From Hygrophila difformis (lineage: Eukaryota > Streptophyta > Magnoliopsida > Lamiales > Acanthaceae): 64,000 nt of DNA. Both the position numbers and the translations under genes were made by a program. The notes below the pieces were generated by a model. That model made no database searches. It saw nothing but the letters and a program-made list of their open reading frames with translations, and was not told where the DNA came from. Each line of letters opens with the position of its first letter. The first letter of the stretch is position 1. Where the stretch lies: assembly GCA_030278955.1 (NCBI GenBank), contig JAOANR010000009.1, forward strand, positions 39,518,945-39,582,944, written 5' to 3'. Shown one piece after another: positions 32,426 through 43,939 of this stretch.

Positions 32426-32882
32426 TCGTTTATGCTTTCTGCGATTTGGATTTATTATATTTAATATTTATATTGTATTACAACTTTGCTATTTTATGTC
32501 TTTGAATTAATGTATTAATGATTTCATAATTCAATTTATGTATGCTTTATTTCATGTATATTTTAAGTTTTTAGTATAAATATTATATCAAAATTTTCCC
32601 CTAAAAAAAAATTTATATCAAAATTTAAAACCAACAAAATATAATTATTTGATATTTTAATTGAAATATTTGAAAAAATATATATTTATGAATAATATAA
32701 AATTTAAATAGTTGTAAATGATTAGATGGTGGGGTCCATAAAAAGAGTTATTAATTGGTATATGGATGTGAGAGTTAATTGGAATGAATTAAAATGATGT
32801 TGTATATAGTGGAAAGCTGATGTGGCAGTGAGAGAATGGTAAAAGTGAGTTATTAATTGGAGTTGGGTTGTGGATGCCCTAA

Positions 32883-33741
32883 TAAAAGGCTCCGGAAAAG
32901 GGCAAAAGAGTGTTTATTGTCAGGTGTGTCGCTGTCACCTGCCAATCACAATTACTGCGCATTTCAACGGCGGACACCAAGCCCTTCTTTCCATTCCAAT
33001 TTTCTCCACCCCATTTCATGTCCGCACAATAAACTGCACCACTCCACCATACTGCCAGAATACTCACTGCCTCTTCCCCACTCTCCATTTTTCCAATTTC
33101 ATTCAGCCCCTTTCGGCATTCTTCCATTTTGATTTCGGATTGTTTGCCGCTGCTCCTGGGTTTTTCTCTCGGTATATCTTTTGCGTTATTTCTGCGCTTG
33201 CAAAGGTTTCATTTTTAGCCTTGTTTTGTGGGATTGATAGATGTCGCGATAATGTTTCGAACGGTTTCATATCATGGATTGCTTGGTGAATTCGTGTTTC
33301 ATTTTTCCCTTAATATTATTCCTTTTTTGGTCATATTGAAATGGTGTCGTGTTTTGTTCTGATGTTTTCGCTTGTCCGCGAAAGAGAGAGTCTTGTTTGA
33401 ATTGTTTGCGGAAGATGCCATCGGAAAATGTCCCTACATTGTCGTCGATCGCTCTTTTCTGGTTGTAGATTGTTGGTGCTAAGCGACGGAGCTATGGCGA
33501 TGTAGGTCTTATTCGGTTCAAGCGATAAATCCATAGTGTTTTGTGACATTAAAGCGAAAATCTCCATTGGGTTCCCTGTTTATGTACACATTTGTTACTG
33601 GATGAAGATTAATTGATTCTTTTGATTTATGTTGATGTAAGTTACTTGGTATAAATGCTGTTTCAACTTGTAGAGCCATTGTGAAATTTTGTGATGGTTA
33701 CCTAGTCAAATTTATGCCCTTTGATTGCATTTTTCGAAGAA

Positions 33742-33772
<31 letters not shown>

Positions 33773-34444
33773 TAATCCCTCATTGATTGAGTTGGATCAT
33801 GGAAAATTTGAATTTTAATGGGAAGATGGGGTAGGTTATATTGAAAGCAATCTCCTAAATTTCTCACATGGGCATGATGGATTGTGTTCTATGTTCTTAT
33901 TGAGGATATCCCAGGAGGCTGTTTTCCCATGTTGCTGATATAGCATGAAATCGAGTAATGTAAGCTAAATAATCACCTATCTGCTATCTATTGGTGAGTA
34001 ACTGCTGAAAGAAGTCGAGAATATGAATACTAGCAAGAATTTATTGGGCAACTGGGAACTGATATTGTGTACAAAATACATGTACTTGACTTGCAATTTG
34101 TATGACATTGTTACCGCAACTGGGAACTGATATTGTGCTACATCACGTACTTGAGTTGCAATTTGTATGATATTATTACATTATATCTTTTAATATTTAG
34201 TGATAGTAATTTTTACTTATCTTGTCATCAAAGTTGTTGGTGAATACTATTGCTGAAGTGCTGTCTGATTTTGATTCCTTGACAAAAGCTGTCCTGTTTG
34301 GACTGAAGAATCTCTCTTCTTTAGTTTGCTTTCCGAAATTATTCTGTTGGAATGTGCAAATTTATTCGTGATTACTTCTATTTCGCTATTTCTTTATGTG
34401 TTCTGTTTACTTGCCTCTGTTTATAGCATTGTGATTATACACAG
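32883..34444 (+). other. Probable 5' region of the TRFL gene
   Basis: A pyrimidine-rich stretch (about 32900-33170) with a donor-like TCTCG|GTATAT at 33172 could be a non-coding first exon. The rest is T-rich like an intron. I could not find a coding exon with confidence. Confidence 0.35.
33747..33772. repeat. (AT)n microsatellite
   Basis: About 13 uninterrupted AT units, in what is probably an intron or the 5' region of the TRFL gene. Confidence 0.85.
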
Positions 34445-37400
34445 GTAGCCTTTTATCGGGCATTTGATGCAATGCCCGGTGAAGTTAAAGCTGGATATTT
34501 TCAATTGCAAAGTGATTTCTGTAGGATGGGACAAGAGTATCTTTTAGGTGGGTGTCTTTCCTTGTTCCAAAATTCTCTTACTTTGGCAAAAGATCACACT
34601 ACCACCACTTGGGTTTGTGTCATGTGTTGAATTTGCTGATTTAAAGTATGGATCAGATGAAGGTTTTCAGCCTTCAATTTCACACAATCAAGTGAAAGAT
34701 TCAAATCCTGATTCTGATGCAGCTTGGAAATCAGATCTAAGAAGAATAATAGAGATGCCTGACTGTCATCATGGCCAAACTGCAGGGAGCTCTGGATTAA
34801 GCGAGGTTCCTAGTTTCCACAAGTGTATTGAGGAGCAACCTCCCAATTTTCCTAGGTTACAAAATGTTGCAAAGTTTCATGACGGCCCAATTTCTTCTCA
34901 AAATAATGAACCCAGAGAGAATGATGGAAGCGTTTCCCCGTCAACTGAGATTCTGAACCATCCCAGTACGAAGAAATATGATGAATCTGAGCCTAGAGGC
35001 CAAGAAGAGGTTGAGAATGACAGATTTCATGATCATGAACCAACTGTATCAGCTAATGAAAGCTGCAACGGTGTTCTTATACAGAAGAGATCACGAAAGC
35101 CAACAAAGCGGTATATTGAAGAATTAACATACCCTATATCTTCTAGAAAAAGACAAGCAGTTTCTTCTTCCATCCACAAGAATAATACTCTTGGTGTCAA
35201 AGATCCTCAAAAGTGTCGTATGGGATCTGGACCAACAAGGTTACCTTCTGTTGAGCCTGATGTCATAGCCATTCAAGTGCCATTCGGTTCTATATTGCAT
35301 AATGAACGTCCAAAGGAGCAGTCATGCGCTACTACGGTAAGGGTTCTTTCACCATTGTATATTTGGTTCCTATGTGTCTGATATATATTACTTTCTTCTT
35401 TAGCACATCTGTTTTGATTTGGTAGAAATACTATTTTCTTCTTTTCGAAGATTATGACACAATATGTTAACAGGTGCAGCATGTAGACACAAGGAATTTG
35501 ATGACTACATCTAAAGGCAAACAGAATCAAAAGAAAAGGAATGAACATGTTGCAGCAGTTCGTGTAAAGACTAGTGAAGGATTTTCTGTGAGTCAGAAAA
35601 AGAAGGATGCCTGTGTTCCTGCAGCTCAAAAAAGCAAAATCAATGACTGTGTTTTAGCTACAAGTCCAAAGAAAAGAAAAGACTTCGTTGATCATGTGAC
35701 TCCAAGGAAAAGGGATGAACGAGTCACTGCAGTTCATGAAAAGGCTTGCAATGTATCTGCTGTGGCTCTGACGAAAAGGGATGCCTCTGTTCCTTTATCT
35801 CACAAAAGCAAATATGATTACTGTGTTAGAGCTGCAAGTCCAAAGAAAAGAAATCACTACATTGTTGATACAAGTCCAAGTAAAAAGGATGATCGTGATG
35901 GAGCAACCAGGCAAAAGAAAAGGTTGGACTGTCTCACAGACACAGATAAGAAAGAGACGGATTGTTGTCTCCCTGCAGAGAGCTCTGAAGAGGTTAGCTG
36001 CCGGAGGAAGCATCATACACTCTGGTCCATCTCAGAGGTTAGGAAACTAGTCGATGGTGTTGCGAAATATGGAGTTGGAAGATGGAGTCGAATTAAAAAG
36101 CTCTTTTTCTCTGCATCTGCTCATCGGACATCTGTCGATCTCAAGGTAGGAATATATTCTGTTAATTGATCTCTGAATAATGTTTTTGATCGGTTGTCAA
36201 TCTCTATATTCACAGGACAAATGGCGGAATCTTTTGAAAGCCAGTGGCATTCCGCAACAAGGGAGCCGACAGGTAAGTTGTACACCCTCTGACAGTTTTA
36301 GGCCCTGTTTGATACTTATCACTTATTCCGCTTCTTGTCGATGGCGTTGACCCTCTTTGATGACTGATGTTTGATAGAAAACATATCAAAGGATAAGTGG
36401 GTCTTAACACTTGTCAGATACGAACAACCATATTGGCAAAACTTATTGAATAAGTGAGAAACAAACAAGGCTTGAGATTGAATCGTTTTTCACATATAAA
36501 TGATAGAACAATGATTACTTATCTTAGAATGAATGGTCGTGTTGTCCAATATTCTTCTGCAATGTTCACACTTGAAATAGCAATTCCTATCTACTTTACA
36601 AAGTGAAGTTAGGAGAGGATACACCTTTAGGAAAATGAGCTCCTAGTGTGCATAAATATAAAGGAGATGAGTATTGATTCCAATGACTGCTTTTTTATAG
36701 TTAAAATAATGAGATATTTCTAAAATGAGAGTTAAAACCTCATGCTCCATACACGCATCTTATATTTTAGGATAAAACACTTTATATTTATTGATTACAT
36801 AAAAACTAGTGTTTGTGTGTCGATGTGGGGGTGGTGTGCAGTGATCGATGTATAAATTATCTTTTAATCAAAAGATACATCGTTTCTTTGGAACTCCTAT
36901 AAAGTAAATGTTTTTACTTTATTTAATCCTAAAATAAATATATTTCAATAAATCATCAAATTATATTTTAACTAATAAATTTTAAATTTATTCAACTATA
37001 AAATTGACCCCAAGTTTTAATTTAATAATTTACTTATTATAAAAAAAATCAACATACTAAAAATTCACCACTAATCATATTATTAACAAACAACACTGTA
37101 CATTCAACAGTTTATGGCAGTCCCAATCCCTTTGGACTGTTTTGCAAGTGGCTAGAATTAAGCATAACTGATGGCCTCTAAGCTGAAAGATGACTCTGGT
37201 TATTGTATATTGCCCGTCATCAGCTATCTGATGTATGTTATCCTTGTTAAACTCTCTGGTCTAAATTCCACTCCATTTTCATTGACAGGGAGGAGGGAAG
37301 AAGCGTAGTGCACCTTGGAGACCCCTGCCAAAACCCATCCTGCGCCGTGTTTGTGAATTGGCTGCCAGGTATCCTTATCCCAAAGGGCAGACAGAGGCAG

Positions 37401-37537
37401 AAGCAGAAACAGAACAAGATCCACCATCCACAACGACAAGGAGGATGGCCCGGATTCATCAGGATCCACAGGATACAAGTACTGATATAACATTGAATGA
37501 TTATAAAAGAATCCTGCGTAGCATTAACGATGATTGA
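34445..37537 (+). CDS. TRF-like (TRFL) single-MYB telomere-repeat-binding-type protein, spliced
   Basis: The only host gene I can name. Coding exons: about 34445 (or 34548)-35336, 35474-36145, 36216-36272, 37289-37537. Splice borders are GTAAGG/CAG, GTAGGA/CAG and GTAAGT/CAG, all in phase 0; stop TGA at 37535. A C-terminal MYB domain (HHTLWSISEVRKLVDGVAKY and on) continues across the third junction into VDLK|DKWRNLLKAS, the telobox helix of plant telomeric-repeat-binding proteins. Upstream are a Ser/Glu-rich region, RKPTKRYIEELTYP, and two copies of a basic SPKK-containing repeat (35606 and 35780). After MYB is a basic APWRPLPKPILRR segment. The family binds TTTAGGG repeats and acts in the nucleus. 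The N-terminus is unresolved: frame 34445 (VAFYRAFDAMPGEVKAGYF) does not join cleanly to the main exon frame. Confidence 0.75.
36300..36474. mobile_element. Small MITE in the last TRFL intron
   Basis: About 175 bp with inverted ends: left GGCCCTGTTTGATACTTATC, right (reverse complement) beginning AAGCCTTGTTTGTTTCTCAC. Both continue into CACTTATTC. A target duplication could not be fixed, so the superfamily is left open. Confidence 0.5.
36475..37288 (+). other. Last TRFL intron, AT-rich
   Basis: Intron between the telobox exon (ending 36272) and the last exon (starting 37289). No coding frame seen. Confidence 0.6.
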
Positions 37538-38169
37538 TTCATTCTAATGCTATAACAACCTCTTTCTTCTCCTCTCCCTAGGTCCTGGGGCCCTGAGATA
37601 AGATATGCCCTCCGATGCTTTGCTTGTCATAATTTTTTATCGTAAACATTATTATGCAGGGTGGTGTGTTGTGGAGGGTGGGGCTCTGTTTTTTTCTCTC
37701 TTTCTTTTCTATCTTTCTTCTTCGTTATTTTTTTTTTGAACATTTCAGACTTATATCTGAAATTGTATCATTCCCTAGTCATCGAATCTCTTGTATCTTT
37801 AGAAGGATTCTTGTGTGTATTTCCTGCTGCTGTACAGTTCTTATTGAATCTACTTAGGTTGCATGTGAAATTAAAATTTTCCAACTAAATTCGAGGGAAA
37901 ATGTTACCCTTTCCATCAAGAAGTTCAAGTCAACTTAGTTTGAGTTCGCAGTTAAAATTGTACTATTTATTTTGGGAGCTGAATCAGTTCCTATCGACAG
38001 TTAAGGAGTGCTTTGTACATGATGAATGAATGTTTTGTATTTGTTGAGTGTTTTATACAACCCATAGACCATTAAATACATAGCACTCAGCACCAAGCAA
38101 CGATTGGGTTTAGCATGCCAGTTTAGCATGCCAATGACTGCTGGACTTTTCAAATTCAACAAGCTATCC
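37538..38169 (+). other. TRFL 3' UTR and downstream spacer
   Basis: T-rich sequence after the stop, with no other gene. Near 38110-38140 the word TTTAGCATGCCA occurs twice in direct repeat. Confidence 0.5.
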
Positions 38170-38178
38170 AAATCTATT

Positions 38179-39057
38179 GGGTGGTGCTAAATAGACATCC
38201 CATAAACACCCTCCACCTCATTTTCTGTGCATTTAGAATAAAGTATGGGATAATGAATATAATAATAATATATCTATAATCATTACTTAATCTATAAATA
38301 AATACACTTCTTTTATATTTTTCTTTTATTTATTTCTTTCTCTTTTTTATAAAAAAAAATTATATACTAGTTTATTACTACTATATTCAAATAAATTTAA
38401 AATTATTAACTAGAAAGTATCTTGATGAGGAGCTCATTTCTTATAGTTAAAATAATAAGTACTACAGTACTTCATAATCAATACAAGAAATATTTTATTT
38501 TATGTGAATTGAATTTATTATATTAAATCTTTTACTTTTATTTAATAAATATTAATTAAAATATTATATATATAACCTAGAATATATTTATTAAAAATTT
38601 AAAATTTTATTTAATAAACATTAACCTTCTAATAAATTCATAAATAATTTTATTTCTACCAATGAATAAATTTGAATTTTGTTAAATGAGTTATGTATTT
38701 TTAATTAAATTGTGGGCATTTTACAAATAAAATAAAATTTTAAAAATTGTACATTGACGACACAGGGATATTTTTAATTAAAAAATATAGCAATTGACCA
38801 AAGTGGGAAAATAATTATACAATGGGATCAAAAATGAAAATTTCAGATATGTGGAATTAAAAGTAGCTGGGAAAAAATATTATGAAACCAAAAGTAGATT
38901 TTTCCATTCAAACACACTTATTTACATTCTATTTACTTTTTTAATATTTTATTCAATTAACTTTCACATATATCTATGCAATTTATTCTTTTAAGACGTA
39001 GTCACATTTATTAGGGTGTATTTTTAATATGTTAGGGGTGTTTATTTAGCCAACCCC
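38179..39057. mobile_element. Mutator-type MITE with 9-bp target duplication
   Basis: An 879-bp AT-rich non-coding element. Its ends are inverted: GGGTGGTGCTAAATAGACAT at the left and GGGGTTGGCTAAATAAACAC at the right on the minus strand. It is flanked by a perfect 9-bp direct repeat, aaatctatt (38170-38178 and 39058-39066). A 9-bp duplication points to the Mutator superfamily. Confidence 0.75.
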
Positions 39058-39067
39058 AAATCTATTA

Positions 39068-39569
39068 CTCCCTCAGACATCTTATTCTTTTGAAATGTCT
39101 CAAAATTTTTGAACACGCAGTTCAATACATTTATAATATGCTTCATAAAATTTGGACACGCAGTCCAATACATTTATAATATACTTAATAAAATTTGTTG
39201 ATGTTATGAATAGTAATGGGCCTTAAAGGGATTCAATAATTTAGTTTAATTGTTAGGTTTGAAATATAATAAATTTATATTATATTATTTATTTATTTAT
39301 AATTTAGTACTTGCTCCATTTTCTAAAAGTTATAACGGACCTACATTGCACGTAGTCCAATGCACATTTTAAACTATTAATAAATCAAGTTCGGTATAAG
39401 TAAAAATTCTAAAAGTTCGATATTTAAAAAGTACTCGACAAGACGAATCTAACAAGATCCCACTTGGCTATGTTTTAACTTGTATAACTATGATAAAATT
39501 TTAAATCAAAGGGCATGTGTGAACGGTACCAAATTTACCAATGTTACAATTATACAAAAACGGATGGAG
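39068..39569. mobile_element. Stowaway-type MITE
   Basis: Begins CTCCCTCAGACATC and ends GGATGGAG, flanked by TA on both sides. The CTCCCTC...GGATGGAG ends and TA duplication are typical of Stowaway (Tc1/mariner) MITEs in plants. The interior holds the common ACGAATCTAACAAGATC word. Confidence 0.7.
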
Positions 39570-39571
39570 TA

Positions 39572-40425
39572 TTTTTAATTTTAATAAAACACAATAAAAA
39601 AAGTATACATATAAAATTTGGATTAAATGTTATATTACTAAATATTCTATACGTTGTTTAAAAAATATATATGTGATAATTTAATCTAATTATCTAGATC
39701 CGATAAAAAAATATTGTTCATAATAGTATATGATATTTACTTTGTGTAATGTCATAATTTTTCATAACTTAAATACATTATTTAGGCCAAATATTCGCTA
39801 AATATGATATTATATTATATACATTTAAATAATACATTATTGTTTCAAATTATTTTGGATTAATTATCTAGATTTGAACAATTAATATTTCATGTTTAAC
39901 TGTTGGTGAATTAATTATATAGATAATTGTTGGACGTAATATTTTAGCGAATAATAATTATTTCATATAAGTGTTTCCACCACCCTTTCTCTGGCTTCGG
40001 CTCCTCCAGAAAAATAAAAAAATTATTTCATACAAAATTCATACACATTTTGGTGTCTTATTTCATATTTGTTAACACACCAGTATTACTTCACCATTTT
40101 TTATTATCTTTATATGCGAATTATAGAACATATTCCATCTATATTATTACATATCATCACCGCCCATTCGGGTGGGGGTAATACAAGTTTGTTTAACAAT
40201 AATATCTTAAAATGTAGAGAAGTGAAAATTCTAAATATATATATATATATATTTTAAAACTACACGATTAGACGAATCCAACAAGATCGAACTTCACTAT
40301 ATCTTTTTTGTTTATATAATTGTGATAACACTAAGTCAAAGTTGATCAATGAACAGTGTCAAAAATCAAAATGAAACATTACAATTGGCACGGAGGGGGT
40401 AAAATTTACTAGAAAACATTCGTTG
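39572..40425. other. AT-rich spacer with a second Stowaway-type fragment
   Basis: No gene. Bases 40262-40400 resemble the 3' half of a Stowaway MITE (ACGAATCCAACAAGATCGA, ending CACGGAGGGGG) whose left end I cannot place. Bases 40236-40251 are an (AT)n run. Confidence 0.5.
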
Positions 40426-40530
40426 TCTAATATAAATTGAAGGAGCCTATTCACTTTTAGGCCATTATAAATTGAATTTCCAGAATTAGGCCATCAGAAA
40501 CACAATCTGAATGAAATTAAGCCAAATGAC
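40426..40530 (+). repeat. Left terminal inverted repeat, copy 2 (outer end degraded)
   Basis: From 40441 it follows the copy 1 left repeat (TTTTAGGCCATTATAA units) and pairs with the reverse complement of about 49775-49890. The outermost part does not align. Confidence 0.65.
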
Positions 40531-40636
40531 CAATTTGAAATTAATAAATGACTCCAACTTCCTTTCTTTCATTTAAACTTAATGAAAGTTTGACTTTATT
40601 TACCTTAGTCCTTTCTCAATATACTTAATTTTTCAT

Positions 40637-40679
40637 TATATAAATGACACCCAATGCGCTTGAAAATTGGTATCAGAGC
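40637..40679 (+). promoter_or_regulatory. TATA box and tRNA-iMet primer site, copy 2
   Basis: TATATAAA (40637-40644) and an exact TGGTATCAGAGC (40668-40679), at the same 31-bp spacing as in copy 1. Confidence 0.7.
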
Positions 40680-40886
40680 CTAGGTTTTATTGAAGAACAT
40701 ATTAATTATATTATTTATGATATTTTATTTCTTAATGGAGAATATTTAATTATTTAATGAATTCAATTAATTTGAAACCAACGAGTTATTCCCAAATTTT
40801 GAAAATAAAAAATAGAAATTTCCTGAGAAAATTCTTGAACTTGTCCATAAGACAAAATTTTATTAAAACTAATTTCTTTCATGAAA

Positions 40887-41242
40887 ATGAGAGGAACTGA
40901 CTAGAAGTAATTGATCCGGATAGCTCTAAATTCTCACAAGACTTAAGAGAAATCCAAAAGACGATTCAAGATTATGGTAATCAGGTATTAATTTTACATG
41001 GAAAAATAGATAACTTGTTTCAAGATCTAAAGAAAGAGATTTTAAATCTGAAATTTGATATTTTGGATATCAAGAAAAGGAAGAAGGATATTCCTGGATC
41101 TTCCAAGAATAACCAAGCCAATATTAGAGATGCATTCGGACCTGTACAAGCTTTACATAAAAAAGGTAAAGTAACTGTGGTTCCAAAGCAAAAATCACAA
41201 GAAGAGCTTATGATCGATCTCCTGAAAACAGTCGAATGGGTA
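40887..41242 (+). pseudogene. ORF1 of copy 2 (early stop, internal deletion)
   Basis: Counterpart of 19357-19740. The fifth codon after the start is followed by TAG (40902-40904), where copy 1 has Trp. About 30 bp of the coiled-coil segment are missing near 41010, in frame. The ATGA overlap with the coat protein gene is mutated to ATGG at 41236. Confidence 0.75.
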
Positions 41243-42623
41243 TTTCCGGGGCAGGTCTATCAGATCTACAAGAATTAGCAGAATCATTTTCTCAACTCGG
41301 GATTATAGATCTAGTTAAAGTAAAACCCAATGAAGTTCTTCAATTGGGTTATGCGGAAGAATCAGGATCTAACGTAACCTACGAAAGAACCCCTGATGTT
41401 CCAATGAGAGAAAGTACAGACTTCAACACGAACAGGTATCCGGAGGTGATGATCAATCCCAGACGTAACCCAGTATGGAACCCGAGTAGGGCACCAGATT
41501 CCTCACCCTGGGCCAAGACGGTGTTCCAACCATTAAATCCATATGGTATAACATTGAATCTCGACGTTATCGACTTCCGAAACATCGAGGAACTGATCGA
41601 CGAATGGGTAGCTTCAATGAAAATTGCAGCAACCACCCTGGACCTCGACAAAGAAAACTTTGTCAGATTGATAGAGCTGAGCCTCGAAGGATCTGCAAAG
41701 CTAGGTTGGAAAAATTCCACAGCAGCGCTGAAGGAACAAATCCTTGAGGGAGATGGTTATTTTGAAGAAAAGGAAACCGAAAAGGCCAAGGTCTATACCC
41801 AAGCCCTCTTGGGACTAGAGTTAAGAAGTATTTGCGCAGTAGATGAATATATCTACTGGTTTCGTAAATATTTCTTTCGGAGTAAGATGACATCCGAAAT
41901 AGCATGCCCCATGTTCTTTGCAAAGATTTGCAGCCCATGGAGAGAGATGCTGATCCAATCATACTCAGTACCCCCTGATACAGTGGATTCAATAGCTCGA
42001 AGAATGTCCTTCCTAAAGGATAAGCTCAGAGAATGGTGTCAACAGGCAACAACCCAAAAGAATATCAAAAGACTAAAAGGTAAAATAAAAGAACCCATTT
42101 TTGCTGTGAGAATAATGATTTTCCTACAATTATAGGAGAATCAGAAGAAAAGAGAAGAAATAAGAAGAGCCGAGGCTCATACAGCAGGAGCTTCAGAAGA
42201 CCTCCATTCTGAAGAAGGAGAGCATGATGGTCCAAGAGCAAGGCTAGAACAAACAAAACTGGACAAAGAACGGGGACGATGAAGAGTTCATCCCAAAGCT
42301 CAACTAGCTCAGCAACAAGGAGTACGAGGAGAACAACGCCGAAAAGAACGTTCAGACGAGCCCATACCCGAGCCAATGAAAGTTTCAAAGACTGCAACTA
42401 TTGGAAGTGTGGAGCCAGAGGTCATATCTCACCCGATTGCCCTCAGAATCGTGAGATACGAATGTACGAAGCCACGGAGGATATCGTGGAAGCGGTCTAC
42501 CATCGAAAGCTGGTACCAGTCTATCAGTTTGAAGACGTCCCCTCGGATGAAAGCATCTACGAGGAAGAATTAAGAAGTGACTCAGACTCATATTCAGATG
42601 GATCTTCAACCGAGTCTGACTGA
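41236..42623 (+). pseudogene. Coat protein of copy 2 (frameshift and stops)
   Basis: Open from 41236 to about 42100 through the region that is frameshifted in copy 1, then out of frame. The basic region has extra stops near 42210-42230. The zinc knuckle region reads NYWKCGARGHISPDC, so the first Cys is lost. The acidic Asp/Ser tail is preserved. The two copies have different lesions in this gene, so these arose after they separated. Confidence 0.8.
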
Positions 42624-43820
42624 AGAGGACATGATTCAGACCACTGAAAACCTGTCAGGATTCTTTTCAAGGATGACGATCTCGAATCAAACCATGGAAA
42701 GAATAATACGACAAGATTCCAACCTCAGTCCATATGACGGATTCAGAATTGGCGGGACTGGAAGAGTACTTAATCAGATGGGACTCAACCAGAGGAGACA
42801 TAACATCATCTACAAGGTAAGTGCAGATGAGTTTGCAATTCCTATGGAACTTACTTGTAATGTTATGGATATGTAATTAATTCCTAAAGAACAATTCTTG
42901 AGGAATTAAGCAGAATGAAGGATGAAATTGCCATTACTATAATATGGATCCACATATGAGCCATCGAAGTAGTAATTAAGACAACCTTCAAAGAAGACAT
43001 TGATTCTGAATTACATCTATCAGTCACTGATAGAAGCATCAATAACCTTAGAGATAGTCTTCTTGGGACTATGGTAGGAAATTTATATGCAGGGAAGCTA
43101 ATGTTTGACATTCATCCAGAATTTCCTATAACCTAGCCGACCAAGATTTTAGCAGAGTGCTAACTCTTCATCAAGATTTTAAAAGAAAAGATCTGATGAA
43201 AGAAGGGAATAGGCCATATTCTATAACTTATAGAATTTCTTATACACTTTCCAATAGTCATCATTATGATTTATTTCTCAGGAAAGAGTATATAGAAATT
43301 CCTAGAATTTTCAAGGAATTTGCTAAATTTTTGACTCCAAATCCTACCCAGATTCCAAGGTTAGGAGGAGTAGACATACAAATAAGAGATCACTCAGTTC
43401 TAGACAGATCAACAAGTGCTAGAATTGAGTATGCAAGCCGTATGTCTTTTTCAGAAGACATAATTATGGCATATAGAGGAAAGCAGTTTATCAAAGATCT
43501 AACTCCTCAGTCCATTGGGATAGATAATATAAAAATTAAATGCCCTGAAGGATGGAAAGAGATACGAGTTATATTTGACATCACTGAAAAAATTAATCGT
43601 TGGCCATGTGATGACCTATATTATTTGCAGCAACCATCAATTGGAACCTATGAAGGCACAATTGAAATTGCAGGACATGAAATCAGAGTCTTAGGCACCG
43701 ACGGAAAAGACAATGGGGTTATGATTTTGAGATTAAGTTTTCTCGAAAGTCATAAAACATGGGTATGAAAGGATAATGGAATAGAATTTAATCTGAAGGG
43801 TCTACCATCAGAATTAAATG
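42598..43820 (+). pseudogene. Movement protein of copy 2 (stops and frameshifts)
   Basis: Counterpart of 21161-22387. It is broken by TAA near 42874, frameshifts between 42880 and 43160, and TGA near 43768. Segments before and after remain recognisable as the 30K-type movement protein. ATGA coupling to the next frame is retained at 43818-43821. Confidence 0.8.
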
Positions 43821-43939
43821 ACAAGTCCATTTTCCATTTGTATCTCGGTAGGGATAATATATGAACAATATAATTCGGAATATTTTACAGCTTATATTGA
43901 TTCAAGATCAGGTATTTGCACAGCAAAAACAGGAGTTTT
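43818..43939 (+). pseudogene. Protease start of copy 2, before the solo LTR
   Basis: First 120 bases of the replication polyprotein. TGA near 43861 and other changes precede the LTR insertion. In the protease motif Gly is changed (IDSRSGICT). Bases 43935-43939 (gtttt) are the target duplication of the LTR. Confidence 0.75.

Larger units (their letters stand above)
28448..32879 (+). mobile_element. PIF/Harbinger DNA transposon with ORF1 and transposase
   Basis: A 4,432-bp element. The left end is GAGCATCCACAACGC and the right end, read on the minus strand, is GGGCATCCACAACCC. Both are flanked by TAA (28445-28447 and 32880-32882), the 3-bp target duplication of the superfamily. It holds the two usual genes in tandem: a MYB/SANT-like DNA-binding ORF1 and a DDE transposase. 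Each has a single visible lesion, so it was recently autonomous. Its right end lies just upstream of the presumed promoter region of the TRFL gene. Confidence 0.9.

Noticed and set aside
33331..33567. Minus-strand open frame of 78 codons
   Set aside because: No motif, no conserved context, and it lies in the T-rich presumed 5' region of TRFL.
34445..34592. A 45-bp intron (34548-34592) linking the first TRFL frame to the main exon
   Set aside because: Too short for a plant intron, and the joined frame does not match the main exon frame.
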